Below are positions 16,609 to 26,312 of a stretch of 64,000 bases of DNA, in pieces. Each line of letters begins with the position of its first letter. Position 1 is the stretch's first letter. The notes below the pieces were generated by a model. It saw nothing but the letters and a program-made list of their open reading frames with translations. It had not been told where the DNA came from and made no database searches. Where the stretch lies: the NCBI RefSeq assembly GCF_002441655.1, contig NZ_JXJU01000009.1, positions 1 through 64,000 of the forward strand. The letters are read 5' to 3'. Source of the DNA: Lactococcus fujiensis JCM 16395 (GTDB lineage Bacteria > Bacillota > Bacilli > Lactobacillales > Streptococcaceae). The translations under genes were made by a program, and so were the position numbers.

Positions 16609-17838
16609 TTATAAATCGTTGATGTCGAAATCGTCACCAAGGAAATCAGCAAGTGAGAATCCTTCTTGTGTTTCTGGCAATTCGTATGAAGGTTTAGCAG
16701 CTTTACGTGGAGCACGTGGTTTACGATCACGTTTTTCACCGTCTTCATTATTGTTACGACGAGCTGGACGTTCTGGAGCTTCTTCAAGTGCTTTGATAGA
16801 AAGGCTGATTCGTTGTTCTTCAGGTTTAACATCAAGAACTTTCACGTTAACAACTTGACCTACTTTAAGCACATCTTTTGGATTTTCAACACGTTCCCAA
16901 GAAATTTGTGAAACGTGAACAAGTCCTTCAACGCCTGGGTAAAGTTCAACAAATGCACCAAAGTCAGTCAAACGTTTAACAGTACCTTCTACAGTAGAAC
17001 CAACTGGTGCTTTTTCTTCAACTTCTTCCCAAGGACCTTTTTGAGTCGCTTTAAGAGAAAGTGAAAGGCGTCCAGCTTCTTCATCAAGTTTCAAGATTTT
17101 AACTTGAACTTCATCGCCAGGTTTAACAACGTCTGAAGGACGTTTAACACGGCTGTGGCTCAATTCTGAAACGTGAACAAGTCCGTCGATACCACCAAGG
17201 TCAACGAATGCTCCGAAGTTAGTAACACGTGATACTGTTCCTTCAACGATGTCGCCTTCTTGAAGTTGTGCAAATGCTTCTTTTTTAGCTTCTGCTGCTT
17301 CAGCTTCAACTACTGCACGACGGCTAAGAATAAAGCGATTTTCTGACGCATTAACTTCGATGATTTTAGCTTCAATTTCTTCGCCAACAAATTTCTTAGT
17401 GTCTTTTACGAAGTAAGTATCAATCATTGAGGCAGGGATAAATCCACGTACGCCGTTATAATCTACTGAAAGTCCGCCTTTAACATCTTTAGTAACTTTA
17501 ACAGTTACGATTTCGCCTTCTTTGCCTTCAAGAGCAGTCCAAGCTTTACGGGCTTCAAGACGTTTCAATGAAAGAAGGTAGACATTTGCGCCTTCTGCAT
17601 CTTTACCAACGATTTGCTTAATAACAAGCAAGTCAAGGACATCACCTGGTTTAACAAATGTATTGATGTCAGCATCGCGGTCGTTTGTGATTTCGCGAAG
17701 AGTAAGGACACCTTCAACTCCTGTACCAACGATAGCAACTTGTGCTTGACCGTCTTCAACAGAAAGGATTTCGCCCTTAACGACGTCGCGTACTTTAACG
17801 TCTTCAACGCTGTTTAATAATGTTTCAAATTCGTTCAT
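16609..17838 (-). CDS. rpsA: 30S ribosomal protein S1
   Basis: S1 helps mRNA bind the 30S subunit. 409 residues with four S1/OB repeats, starting near residues 18, 104, 188 and 273, each with a G-x-V segment such as GDIVEGTVSRVTNFGAFVDLGGIDGLVH broken across the repeat. A basic, Arg/Lys-rich and then acidic tail follows (ERPARRNNNEDGEKRDRKP). Start ATG at 17838, with GGAGGAA 12 bases upstream, a longer spacer than usual. Firmicute S1 has four repeats rather than the six of E. coli. The leader carries a small hairpin. Single gene with its own promoter and terminator. Confidence 0.94.
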   Translation of the reverse strand: MNEFETLLNSVEDVKVRDVVKGEILSVEDGQAQVAIVGTGVEGVLTLREITNDRDADINTFVKPGDVLDLLVIKQIVGKDAEGANVYLLSLKRLEARKAWTALEGKEGEIVTVKVTKDVKGGLSVDYNGVRGFIPASMIDTYFVKDTKKFVGEEIEAKIIEVNASENRFILSRRAVVEAEAAEAKKEAFAQLQEGDIVEGTVSRVTNFGAFVDLGGIDGLVHVSELSHSRVKRPSDVVKPGDEVQVKILKLDEEAGRLSLSLKATQKGPWEEVEEKAPVGSTVEGTVKRLTDFGAFVELYPGVEGLVHVSQISWERVENPKDVLKVGQVVNVKVLDVKPEEQRISLSIKALEEAPERPARRNNNEDGEKRDRKPRAPRKAAKPSYELPETQEGFSLADFLGDDFDINDL

Positions 17839-17865
17839 TTGTAAAAAAAATTCCTCCAACAATTT

Positions 17866-17880
17866 GGCTGGCACACAGCC
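17866..17880 (-). other. Small hairpin in the rpsA leader
   Basis: GGCTG-TGTGC-CAGCC on the minus strand, between the -10 box and the SD of rpsA. Function unknown; it could affect S1 translation. Confidence 0.4.
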
Positions 17881-17889
17881 ATGAACTGT

Positions 17890-17898
17890 ATTATATCA
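17890..17898 (-). promoter_or_regulatory. Extended -10 of rpsA
   Basis: TGATATAAT on the minus strand about 50 bases before the ATG; no convincing -35. Confidence 0.45.
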
Positions 17899-17994
17899 TA
17901 TTTTAATGGAAAGGGAAAGTCTTTTTTAACCTTTTTTAATAAATATTTTCTAATTTTGCTTCTTAAGCTTAATCATTTACTTATTTATCTATAA

Positions 17995-18537
17995 TTATTC
18001 AACCAAATAGGTGGTTAATCTTTTCACTTCTTCACGATTTAAGACCGATTGAGCCATCAAAATTCTTATTTTTGTTTGATCTGTTGGATCAAGCCCCCCA
18101 CTTAAATCAATCCTCCCTAAATCATCAATGATTGGGATTGCTACTCCTTTGGGATAAATAATGAGTGGTGCAGCCGCAGTTTTTTCAGGACGTGTGAGAT
18201 AAATTCCACTATAGGGGGCTCTCCCCTGTAAATTCAAAAAATACCGTTTTTCGTCTATGAGAACACAGTTTTCACGAATTAAAAATTGAATCCCATTATC
18301 AATGCCTGATTGACTGCGCCAAATTCCTTCCAAACTTGTGAAATCCCCCCTTAGAATTTGATTCATTTCCAACTCCTTTAATTCGTCCGAATCATAAAAT
18401 TTTACTTTAGTAGGTTCGACGATAACAACATTTGAAAGCTTTGTCCATGGATGTTTGAAAGACAGCCATATGATTGATATTGAAAATAGTGCCAGAAAAA
18501 TTAAGAAACAATTGTGTTGTATATTATTTTTTTTCAT
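17995..18537 (-). CDS. DUF6287-like membrane-anchored protein
   Basis: 180 residues. An N-terminal membrane segment (CFLIFLALFSISIIWLSF, residues 11-28) anchors an extracellular domain. MNQILRGDFTSLEGIWRSQSGIDNG (across residues 57-81) resembles the DUF6287 core (GDfssl.GtWkn..G) of streptococcal and lactococcal lipid-linked or secreted proteins; function unknown. ATG at 18537 with AAGGTGAGGG before it is preferred to a GTG three codons upstream. It is alone between rpsA and mnmA. Confidence 0.6.
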   Translation of the reverse strand: MKKNNIQHNCFLIFLALFSISIIWLSFKHPWTKLSNVVIVEPTKVKFYDSDELKELEMNQILRGDFTSLEGIWRSQSGIDNGIQFLIRENCVLIDEKRYFLNLQGRAPYSGIYLTRPEKTAAAPLIIYPKGVAIPIIDDLGRIDLSGGLDPTDQTKIRILMAQSVLNREEVKRLTTYLVE

Positions 18538-18615
18538 CGCCCTCACCTTGATATATTATAAAATAATTATAAAATAATTATAACAAAATGATAATATCAT
18601 TAGAAATCATATACA

Positions 18616-18638
18616 AAAAATAGCGACCTGCGCTATTT
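18616..18638 (-). terminator. Terminator after mnmA
   Basis: AAATAGCG-CAGGT-CGCTATTT followed by TTT on the minus strand. Confidence 0.8.
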
Positions 18639-18647
18639 CTTCATTCA

Positions 18648-19793
<1,146 letters not shown>

Positions 19794-19830
19794 TCACCAT
19801 CTCTTTCTATTTTGATTGTCACACAAAATA

Positions 19831-19872
19831 TCAGTTTGAAGGCTGACTTTTGTTGGTTCAGTTGAAGGCTGA
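19831..19872 (-). repeat. Direct repeats in the mnmA leader
   Basis: On the minus strand TCAGCCTTCAACTGA (19872-19858) and TCAGCCTTCAAACTGA (19846-19831), offset by 27 bp. Each begins TCAG and ends CTGA, so each could fold back. Confidence 0.6.
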
Positions 19873-19891
19873 ATTAATAGGTAACTGGATA

Positions 19892-19920
19892 ATTATAGCA
19901 AAAATAACGAAAATTTTAAA
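19892..19920 (-). promoter_or_regulatory. Predicted mnmA promoter
   Basis: TTTAAA (19920-19915), 17 bases, TATAAT (19897-19892) on the minus strand; leader of about 100 bases. Confidence 0.45.
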
Positions 19921-19940
19921 GCCTCTTAAACTGGAGAAAA

Positions 19941-19949
19941 TGATATAAT
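19941..19949 (+). promoter_or_regulatory. Extended -10 of the DUF4931 gene
   Basis: TGATATAAT ends six bases before the ATG at 19956; no SD fits in between. Confidence 0.45.
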
Positions 19950-19955
19950 GTTAGC

Positions 19956-20735
19956 ATGATTGAACACACAGATAAGCCACTTATTTTTGACGCTGAAATA
20001 AATAATGTAAAATATGCATCTGCTGGACATTCAAAAATTGTCTGTCCTTTTTGTGATACTGAACATTTGCAAAATATTTTTCGAACGGAAGGAAATAAAA
20101 TTTGGCTGAAGAATAAATTTTCTACGATCCGGGAATCATTAATGACGGTCATTATTGAATCTGATTTACATCTCGGTGATGTCTCTGTCTACACAAGGGA
20201 AGAGAATCGATCGGTTTTTCGCTTTGCTATTGAATGTTGGGATGAATTAATACAATCAGGAAAGTATCAATCAGTTTTGATGTTCAAAAATTTCGGCCCC
20301 CATTCTGGTGGAACCCTAAGGCATCCTCATATGCAAATTGTCGGTCTGGAAAATGTTGATGGCTACCTACAGATTTCCCCTGAAAACTTCGATGGGGTCG
20401 AAATAAAGAAGAACGGCGTTACAGTAACTATTTCAACTCGACCAATTATGGGCTTTGTCGAGTTTAATGTCATCATCTCGGAATTAAAAAATATTGAAAA
20501 AATGGCTGATGACGTTCAAACCATTACCCAGTATATATTGGGAGAATATATGGGGGGACATTGTGATTCTTACAATCTTTTCTTTCATCACATCGGTGAA
20601 CTATACATTTGTAAAATTGTCCCTCGTTTCATAACATCACCTTATTTTATAGGCTATAAAATTCCACAGGTTAACCAATTGGATCGTTTAGAAGAAATAG
20701 CAAATGATCTACGAGCTAAAATGAAAAGAATTTAA
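19956..20735 (+). CDS. DUF4931 / galactose-1-phosphate uridylyltransferase-like protein
   Basis: 259 residues of the HIT superfamily, GalT branch. CPFCDTEHL (Cys25 and Cys28) can bind zinc, and GGTLRHPHMQIVGL (near 118) has the HPH/HxQ nucleotidyl-transfer motif seen in GalT and Ap4A phosphorylases. KNFGPHSGGT precedes it, as in GalT. DUF4931 proteins are common in lactic acid bacteria and have no established substrate. The ATG fits the family N-terminus (PLIFDAEINNVK). The YfhO gene follows on the same strand after about 60 bp, so a link to sugar-nucleotide or envelope glycan metabolism is possible. Confidence 0.8.
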   Translation: MIEHTDKPLIFDAEINNVKYASAGHSKIVCPFCDTEHLQNIFRTEGNKIWLKNKFSTIRESLMTVIIESDLHLGDVSVYTREENRSVFRFAIECWDELIQSGKYQSVLMFKNFGPHSGGTLRHPHMQIVGLENVDGYLQISPENFDGVEIKKNGVTVTISTRPIMGFVEFNVIISELKNIEKMADDVQTITQYILGEYMGGHCDSYNLFFHHIGELYICKIVPRFITSPYFIGYKIPQVNQLDRLEEIANDLRAKMKRI

Positions 20736-20796
20736 CTTAATTCTTTTTTTTTGAAAAAAAGAGGTGCTTTTAAGACTTTTCAGTTATAATATGTGT

Positions 20797-23460
20797 ATGA
20801 TAAAATTTGTTAAGAAAAATAAATGGTGGTTATTACTAAGCTTTTTTGTGCCTCTTGTGATGATGGCAGTCATTTTAGGAACAAATCAAATATATTGGGG
20901 CAGTTCAAGGTCCATTCTGGCAGGTGATTCTTATCACCAATATGTTGCCCTTCACTCACTTTATTCGAATATCTTACATTCTGCTGGACGTAACGGTTTT
21001 TTCTATACGTTTACGAGTGGTTTAGGGTTGAATTTGTATGCTTTTGCTGCATATTACATGGGCAGTTTCTTTATGCCTCTGACCTTCTTTTTTAATGTGC
21101 ATAATATGCCTGATGCGCTATATTTACTGACTTTATTGAAGACGGGGACAATGGGGTTAACCTTTTTTGTCAGTTTTAAACAGATGTATCAAAAGTTGTC
21201 CGCATGGCTTATTTTAGCATTAGCTTGTGCCTATTCCACCATGAGTTTTTTGACCAGCCAAATCGAAATTATCATGTGGTTAGACGTGTTTATCTTGCTT
21301 CCTTTGATTGTGTGGGGGTTGCATTCACTTCAAGACAAAGGAAAAAGACGACTTTATTTTGTAACATTGACCATCTTATTTATTCAAAATTATTATTTTG
21401 GTTTCATGATTGCCCTCTTTTTGGTGCTTTATTATTTTGCAAGAGCAACCATGAAAAAGTGGTCCTGGCATAACTTTTTGGACTTTGCAGTCACTTCCTT
21501 ATGTGCCGGGATGACCAGTTTAATCATGCTTCTTCCAATGTATCTGGATCTCAAAGCCAATAATACGAACGCCTTTTCTCAATCTTTAAGTTTTTTTACA
21601 GATGGATCAAGACCTTTCGACCTCTTTGCCAAGAATTTCGTTGGGGTATATGATACGACTCAATTTGGTGCTGTCCCCATGATTTATGTTGGACTTTTGC
21701 CCCTGATTCTTGCCCTTCTCTTCTTTTTTACTCACAGCATAAATTGGAAGGCTAAAATTGCTTACTTGGTTTTGCTTGGTGTCCTAATTGCTTCATTCTA
21801 TATCGAAATTTTAGATTTGTTTTGGCAGGGAATGCACTCGCCCAATATGTTTTTGCACCGCTATGCTTTCATTTTCAGTTTAATTATATTGATTATGGCT
21901 TGCGAAACATTAACCAGATTGGATGAACTCGAAGTTTGGAAAATTTGTTTTGTTATTGGACTTTTAGGAATTGGATTTTCGGCTACATTGGCCTATGGAA
22001 ATTACAATTATCTCAAGAATTTCAACAGCATCTTAACCGGCTTATTTGTACTTGCCTATTTAATTTTATTAATAAGTCGCCGCTGTCGATGGCTCTCATA
22101 CAAATTGTTTTTACCGATTGTCTTTATCTTTATGATGGCTGAGGCTGGTGTCAATGGTTTTCTTCAGGTTTCTGGCTTGCAGAATGAATGGAATTTCGCT
22201 AGCCGAACATATTATAACCAACAAGCTGGACTGTTGCAGCCCTTAGCTGATAAAATCAATAAATTGACTGGGGACGGACTATTCCGGGCGGACAATACGA
22301 ATCCTGATACAGCAAACGATGGTATGAAATATGGCTATAACTCCATTTCACAATTTTCGTCCGTAAGAAATTCCAATTCTAGTGCCCTCATGAAATTACT
22401 CGGTTTTCACACCGATGACACTTTTCTAAATTTGCGCTATCCCGGCAATACTTTACTCATGGATTCCATTTTCGGGGTAAAATACAACATCAACCAAAAT
22501 CAACCTGTCAAATATGATTTTAATACAATCAGTTCAAAAGATAATTCATCAGCTCTGACAGAAAATCAAAATGCCCTCGGGTTAGGATTTATGGTCCCGG
22601 GTGGTTACCATGACGTGACTTTATCAAATGATTCAGACCGCTATTTGAGTAATCAAACAAAATTTGTCAATGCCTTGGCTAAGGTCAAATTAAATTATTT
22701 CACCCAGATCTATACCAGTTCAGAACATACTGAGAACAAAATAAGTGGCACTACTGATTATGTAACGTTAGCAAATAAAACAGGGCAAACTGGCGATGTA
22801 GCCGTAACTTATGAAATAACGGCACCTGCTCAAAGCCAATTCTATATTTCAATTCCAAACATCTCTTACATTTCAAATGACCAGAAAAATACGACGTTGA
22901 CACTCTCTAAGGTTCAACCAAATGGTGAAGTCACCCCAATTTCAGGCTATTCTGTAAGCACTGATGACACTGGTACTTACTTTAATTTAGGGTATTATGA
23001 GAAGGCAACTCTATTAAAACTTACTTTAAGTTTCCCGGGTAATTCGCAAGTTTCATTCAATCCCACTTCCTTTTGGGCCCTCAATACGCAAAATTACAAT
23101 GCTGCACTTGCAAAAATAAAGACCAGCACTGTCAACGGTGTGGAGGATAAAAATGGTGCGACTTTTACCATTGATGCCAAAACTTCTGGCGATTTATTTC
23201 TAACGATTCCATATGATAAAGGTTGGTCTGCCAAAGTTGATGGTAAAAATGCCAAAATTAAAAAGGCACAGTCTGGTTTTATGACCATTTCGATTCCTCA
23301 GGGGAAACACAAAGTTCAATTGAACTTTGTCCCGCAAGGCTTTGTAATCGGAAGTATTTGCTTTATTAGCGGCATTGTCTTATTTATTGGCTATGATTTT
23401 TTATTGCTTTTTGAAATCCACATGATAACTTTTTCCTTGAAAATGAACTTTGAAAGATAA
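20797..23460 (+). CDS. YfhO-family membrane protein
   Basis: A large multi-pass membrane protein (about 887 residues). Roughly a dozen membrane segments occupy residues 10-450, with GDSYHQYVALHSLYSNIL and FYTFTSGLGLNLYAFAAYYMGS near the N-terminus, typical of YfhO. An extracellular domain of about 380 residues and a final membrane helix (VIGSICFISGIVLFIGYDFLLL) follow. In other Firmicutes YfhO proteins act as GT-C-type enzymes in teichoic or lipoteichoic acid glycosylation. Start uncertain: ATG 20797, ATG 20791 or GTG 20764; none has an SD, and TATAAT sits at 20785-20790. Its last 60 bases overlap the convergent GH65 gene. Confidence 0.85.
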   Translation: MIKFVKKNKWWLLLSFFVPLVMMAVILGTNQIYWGSSRSILAGDSYHQYVALHSLYSNILHSAGRNGFFYTFTSGLGLNLYAFAAYYMGSFFMPLTFFFNVHNMPDALYLLTLLKTGTMGLTFFVSFKQMYQKLSAWLILALACAYSTMSFLTSQIEIIMWLDVFILLPLIVWGLHSLQDKGKRRLYFVTLTILFIQNYYFGFMIALFLVLYYFARATMKKWSWHNFLDFAVTSLCAGMTSLIMLLPMYLDLKANNTNAFSQSLSFFTDGSRPFDLFAKNFVGVYDTTQFGAVPMIYVGLLPLILALLFFFTHSINWKAKIAYLVLLGVLIASFYIEILDLFWQGMHSPNMFLHRYAFIFSLIILIMACETLTRLDELEVWKICFVIGLLGIGFSATLAYGNYNYLKNFNSILTGLFVLAYLILLISRRCRWLSYKLFLPIVFIFMMAEAGVNGFLQVSGLQNEWNFASRTYYNQQAGLLQPLADKINKLTGDGLFRADNTNPDTANDGMKYGYNSISQFSSVRNSNSSALMKLLGFHTDDTFLNLRYPGNTLLMDSIFGVKYNINQNQPVKYDFNTISSKDNSSALTENQNALGLGFMVPGGYHDVTLSNDSDRYLSNQTKFVNALAKVKLNYFTQIYTSSEHTENKISGTTDYVTLANKTGQTGDVAVTYEITAPAQSQFYISIPNISYISNDQKNTTLTLSKVQPNGEVTPISGYSVSTDDTGTYFNLGYYEKATLLKLTLSFPGNSQVSFNPTSFWALNTQNYNAALAKIKTSTVNGVEDKNGATFTIDAKTSGDLFLTIPYDKGWSAKVDGKNAKIKKAQSGFMTISIPQGKHKVQLNFVPQGFVIGSICFISGIVLFIGYDFLLLFEIHMITFSLKMNFER

Positions 23461-25377
23461 ACGCGTGATTTGTTCCGGTAAATGATTTTTAAATTTTAAT
23501 TCATTCCCCTCGATCTGTAAACCAGCAAAACCATAAACAAGTCCGAGCCAGGAACCGCCCATATTCGCTGCATGGATACCGTGAGCTGCATTCCCCTGCA
23601 TATCTGATAAATCCATCGTGGCACTGTCGGCAAAGAAGCGATAGGCCTCATTAGGACGTCCTAAACGACTTGCTACAACACCATGGATAGCTCTTGATAA
23701 CGAGGAATCATGGGTAGTCAAAGGCTCATAAAAATCAAAATCTCGTTTGATTTGTTCCTCTGGCTCTGGATAAATCATATGTGCTAAGATCGTGTCTGCT
23801 TGTTTTAAAACTTGATGTTTATAAATTTTCATCGGATGATAATGGAGCAACAAAGGATAATTTTCTTTTGGCGTTTCATTAAAAGGCCAAGGTTCCTTAT
23901 CCAAAAAACTATCGTCTTGTTTTGTTAATTTCCGCGCTTCATCATATCCGAAAAACATTGCTTCTGACGCATTCTTCCAATTTTCTCGTTCATAAAGATG
24001 CTCTGAAAAACGTTCCGCCAATTCACTCGCATAAGCCAAATTATTTTGCGCCATTTTATTAGTATAGTAATTGTTATTCACAAGTGCAGTATATTCATCT
24101 GGCCCCGTGACTTCATGGATTTCAAAGCCTCTTTTGCTCATAAAGCCATAGGATAACCAAAAGCGAGCAGTGTTATAAATGACCTCGCGGCTCTTCGCAA
24201 TAAATTCTTCGTCGCCAGTAACTTGATCATAAAGCTGGAAAGCATAGGCGATATCCCCGTTGATATGTAATTGCGCTGTTCCTGCAGGATAGTATGCTGA
24301 GGTTTCATTCCCCGATTGTGTTCGCCATGCAAATAAAGCGCCGTCGAAGTCCAGTTCTTTCGCCCGCTCCAGTGCTTGTGGTAAAATTGACAACCGATAA
24401 GACAAAAGTTCCTTTGCAATTTCAGGTTGGGTGTAAATAAAGAAAGGTAAGAGGTACATCTCTGTATCCCAGAAATAATGCCCTTCATAGCCTTCACCTG
24501 TCAATCCTTTAGCCGCAAAATTAGTTTTTCCATCTCGTCCTGCTGAATTAAAGAGGTGATACAAATTCACACGTATCCCTTTTTGAAGCTCCTCATCACC
24601 TTCAATTTGAATATCTGATTTATCCCAAAATTCAGCAAAAATAACTTCTTGTTCAGCCTTCAATTGTTCATATTCAACCGTTTCAAAGTGATTCTGTCGT
24701 GCCATTTGATAAATCTGCGTGAATTCAAAATTTTCATTTTTATCAAGTTGCACTTTTGTGTCAATTGAATCAAATGCGGTAAAGAGTGACAAACTTGAAT
24801 TTGGTGTGACGATTTGATTGGCGTTTACGAGCAGTTTTGTGGATGCTTCTCTTACGCGCGGGTCAAATTCAGCATTGCCTGTTGGTTGAATCAATTTCGC
24901 TTTCTTCTTTATTTCAATTGGGCCGGAGAAATTTAGAGGACTGATTTTTATTTTTTGAGCATAAACACTCCGATTGGCATGACTTGCAAAAGATTCAATT
25001 TCTAATCGTGCTTGTAATCCGGAAACCGTTGTATACTCATAACATTCATGCAATACTCCATTCATAAGGTCACATTCTATCGATTGTTGCATGAGTTTTG
25101 TCAATTTTTCTTCGCCAATCTTGATTTCCATACTTTTAAAATCAAATAATTTAACGATAGTCTCATGATTTTTTGCATAACCGTAAGCAGTTTCACCGTA
25201 AATAATGGGATGTGTTTCATAATATCCATTCACAAATGAACCCGGATTACTGGCACGAACTGGAATAGGGAGACTTGCTCGAACTCCCAGAAAACCATTT
25301 GCCTGAGCAAATAGGGTTTCAATATTTCCTTGTTCTTGATTCCCTAAATCATCAAGGCTTAAGATAAAATTTTTCAT
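23401..25377 (-). CDS. Glycoside hydrolase family 65 phosphorylase (shorter paralogue)
   Basis: GH65 enzymes phosphorolyse alpha-glucosides (maltose, trehalose, kojibiose, nigerose) to beta-glucose 1-phosphate plus a sugar. LFAQANGFLGVRAS opens the protein. GEGYEGHYFWDTEMYLLPFF (near 290) and IHEVTGPDEYTALVNNNYYTN (near 385) hold substrate-binding residues and the general acid Glu. YEPLTTHDSSLSRAIH and NAAHGIHAANMGG belong to the (alpha/alpha)6 barrel. At 658 residues it is about 100 shorter than the paralogue at 28599-30905. A terminator between it and the permease gene may lower its expression. The exact disaccharide cannot be read from sequence. Confidence 0.9.
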   Translation of the reverse strand: MKNFILSLDDLGNQEQGNIETLFAQANGFLGVRASLPIPVRASNPGSFVNGYYETHPIIYGETAYGYAKNHETIVKLFDFKSMEIKIGEEKLTKLMQQSIECDLMNGVLHECYEYTTVSGLQARLEIESFASHANRSVYAQKIKISPLNFSGPIEIKKKAKLIQPTGNAEFDPRVREASTKLLVNANQIVTPNSSLSLFTAFDSIDTKVQLDKNENFEFTQIYQMARQNHFETVEYEQLKAEQEVIFAEFWDKSDIQIEGDEELQKGIRVNLYHLFNSAGRDGKTNFAAKGLTGEGYEGHYFWDTEMYLLPFFIYTQPEIAKELLSYRLSILPQALERAKELDFDGALFAWRTQSGNETSAYYPAGTAQLHINGDIAYAFQLYDQVTGDEEFIAKSREVIYNTARFWLSYGFMSKRGFEIHEVTGPDEYTALVNNNYYTNKMAQNNLAYASELAERFSEHLYERENWKNASEAMFFGYDEARKLTKQDDSFLDKEPWPFNETPKENYPLLLHYHPMKIYKHQVLKQADTILAHMIYPEPEEQIKRDFDFYEPLTTHDSSLSRAIHGVVASRLGRPNEAYRFFADSATMDLSDMQGNAAHGIHAANMGGSWLGLVYGFAGLQIEGNELKFKNHLPEQITRLSFKVHFQGKSYHVDFKKQ

Positions 25378-25393
25378 GTCACTCCTTCCAAAA

Positions 25394-25424
25394 GAGTCTG
25401 TCAGTAGTGACAGACCCTTTTTAT
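25394..25424 (-). terminator. Terminator between permease and GH65 genes
   Basis: GTCTGTCA-CTAC-TGACAGAC followed by TCTTTT on the minus strand. It may reduce transcription into the last GH65 gene. Confidence 0.75.
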
Positions 25425-25451
25425 TTAAATGTTAATTCAATTATACTTGAT

Positions 25452-26312
25452 TTATTTTTCCCCGTCCATTCTTATTCCTTGCAAGAAGTAATTATTGAAC
25501 AAAATATAAAGGATAATAATCGGAATAATGGTGAGTACTGATGCTGCCATTATACGATTCCACATTGTCCCACCTTGGTCAGCTGATTGAAGCATCTGCA
25601 ATCCAACAGTTAAGGTATAATTCGAAGGTGTCCTTAAATATAGCATTGGTTGTAAGAAATTATTCCAGAAGCCCATGAAGATAAAGACAGCTTGAGTGGC
25701 AATAGATGGCCGAGCTAATGGCATGACAATTCTAAAGAAAGTACCTGTCCTTGACAAACCATCAATCCGTGCAGCTTCTTCAACATCTGAAGGAAAATTC
25801 AGGAAAAATTGACGCATCATGAAGATGTAAGAGATATTGATTGCAGCAGGTAAAATTAAGGCTGTGAAAGTGTCCAACATCCCTAAGTTTTTGATGATCA
25901 TAAAGTTGGGAATCAATAGAATTTGACCCGGTACAGTCATGATGGCCAAAATACCGTAATAAATTCTTTGACGTCCAGGAAATGACAATTTTGCAAGCGC
26001 ATAGCCAGCCATTGAATTTAAGAATATGTTGATTGCTGTACCGATTGTCGATATAATTAATGAATTGATGGTCCACTGAATAAAAAGTGAGCCTGACTGA
26101 GGATTAAACAAATATGCATATTGCTCCGCCGTAAAATGTTTTGAAAAGAGGGCCATGCTGCCGCTTGTGATTTCGCTCAGTGGTTTAAACGATGCAGCAA
26201 TTGCCCATAAAAATGGATAGAGCGTAATCCCTGCATAAATGATCATAATCACGTAAAGCACGACTTTAAGTGATTTTTGCAAATTAGTTTCCTTCAAGTC
26301 CATTACCTCCAT
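25452..26312 (-). CDS. Carbohydrate ABC transporter permease (MalG/MsmG-like)
   Basis: Inner-membrane subunit of a CUT1-type sugar importer, 286 residues with six membrane helices. The EAA loop EEAARIDGLSRTGTFFRIVMPLARP (across residues 190-215) contacts the ATPase. It overlaps the start of the preceding permease stop by 29 bp, so translation is coupled; a later ATG (MDLKETNLQ) is an alternative start. Partner of the 309-residue permease and the binding protein upstream. No ATPase gene is in the cluster; a shared MsmK-type ATPase is the likely energiser (inference). Confidence 0.9.
   Translation of the reverse strand: MEVMDLKETNLQKSLKVVLYVIMIIYAGITLYPFLWAIAASFKPLSEITSGSMALFSKHFTAEQYAYLFNPQSGSLFIQWTINSLIISTIGTAINIFLNSMAGYALAKLSFPGRQRIYYGILAIMTVPGQILLIPNFMIIKNLGMLDTFTALILPAAINISYIFMMRQFFLNFPSDVEEAARIDGLSRTGTFFRIVMPLARPSIATQAVFIFMGFWNNFLQPMLYLRTPSNYTLTVGLQMLQSADQGGTMWNRIMAASVLTIIPIIILYILFNNYFLQGIRMDGEK

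Noticed and set aside
19916-20152. Minus-strand open frame antisense to the DUF4931 gene
   Set aside because: It is a shadow of the real plus-strand gene, without SD or family match.
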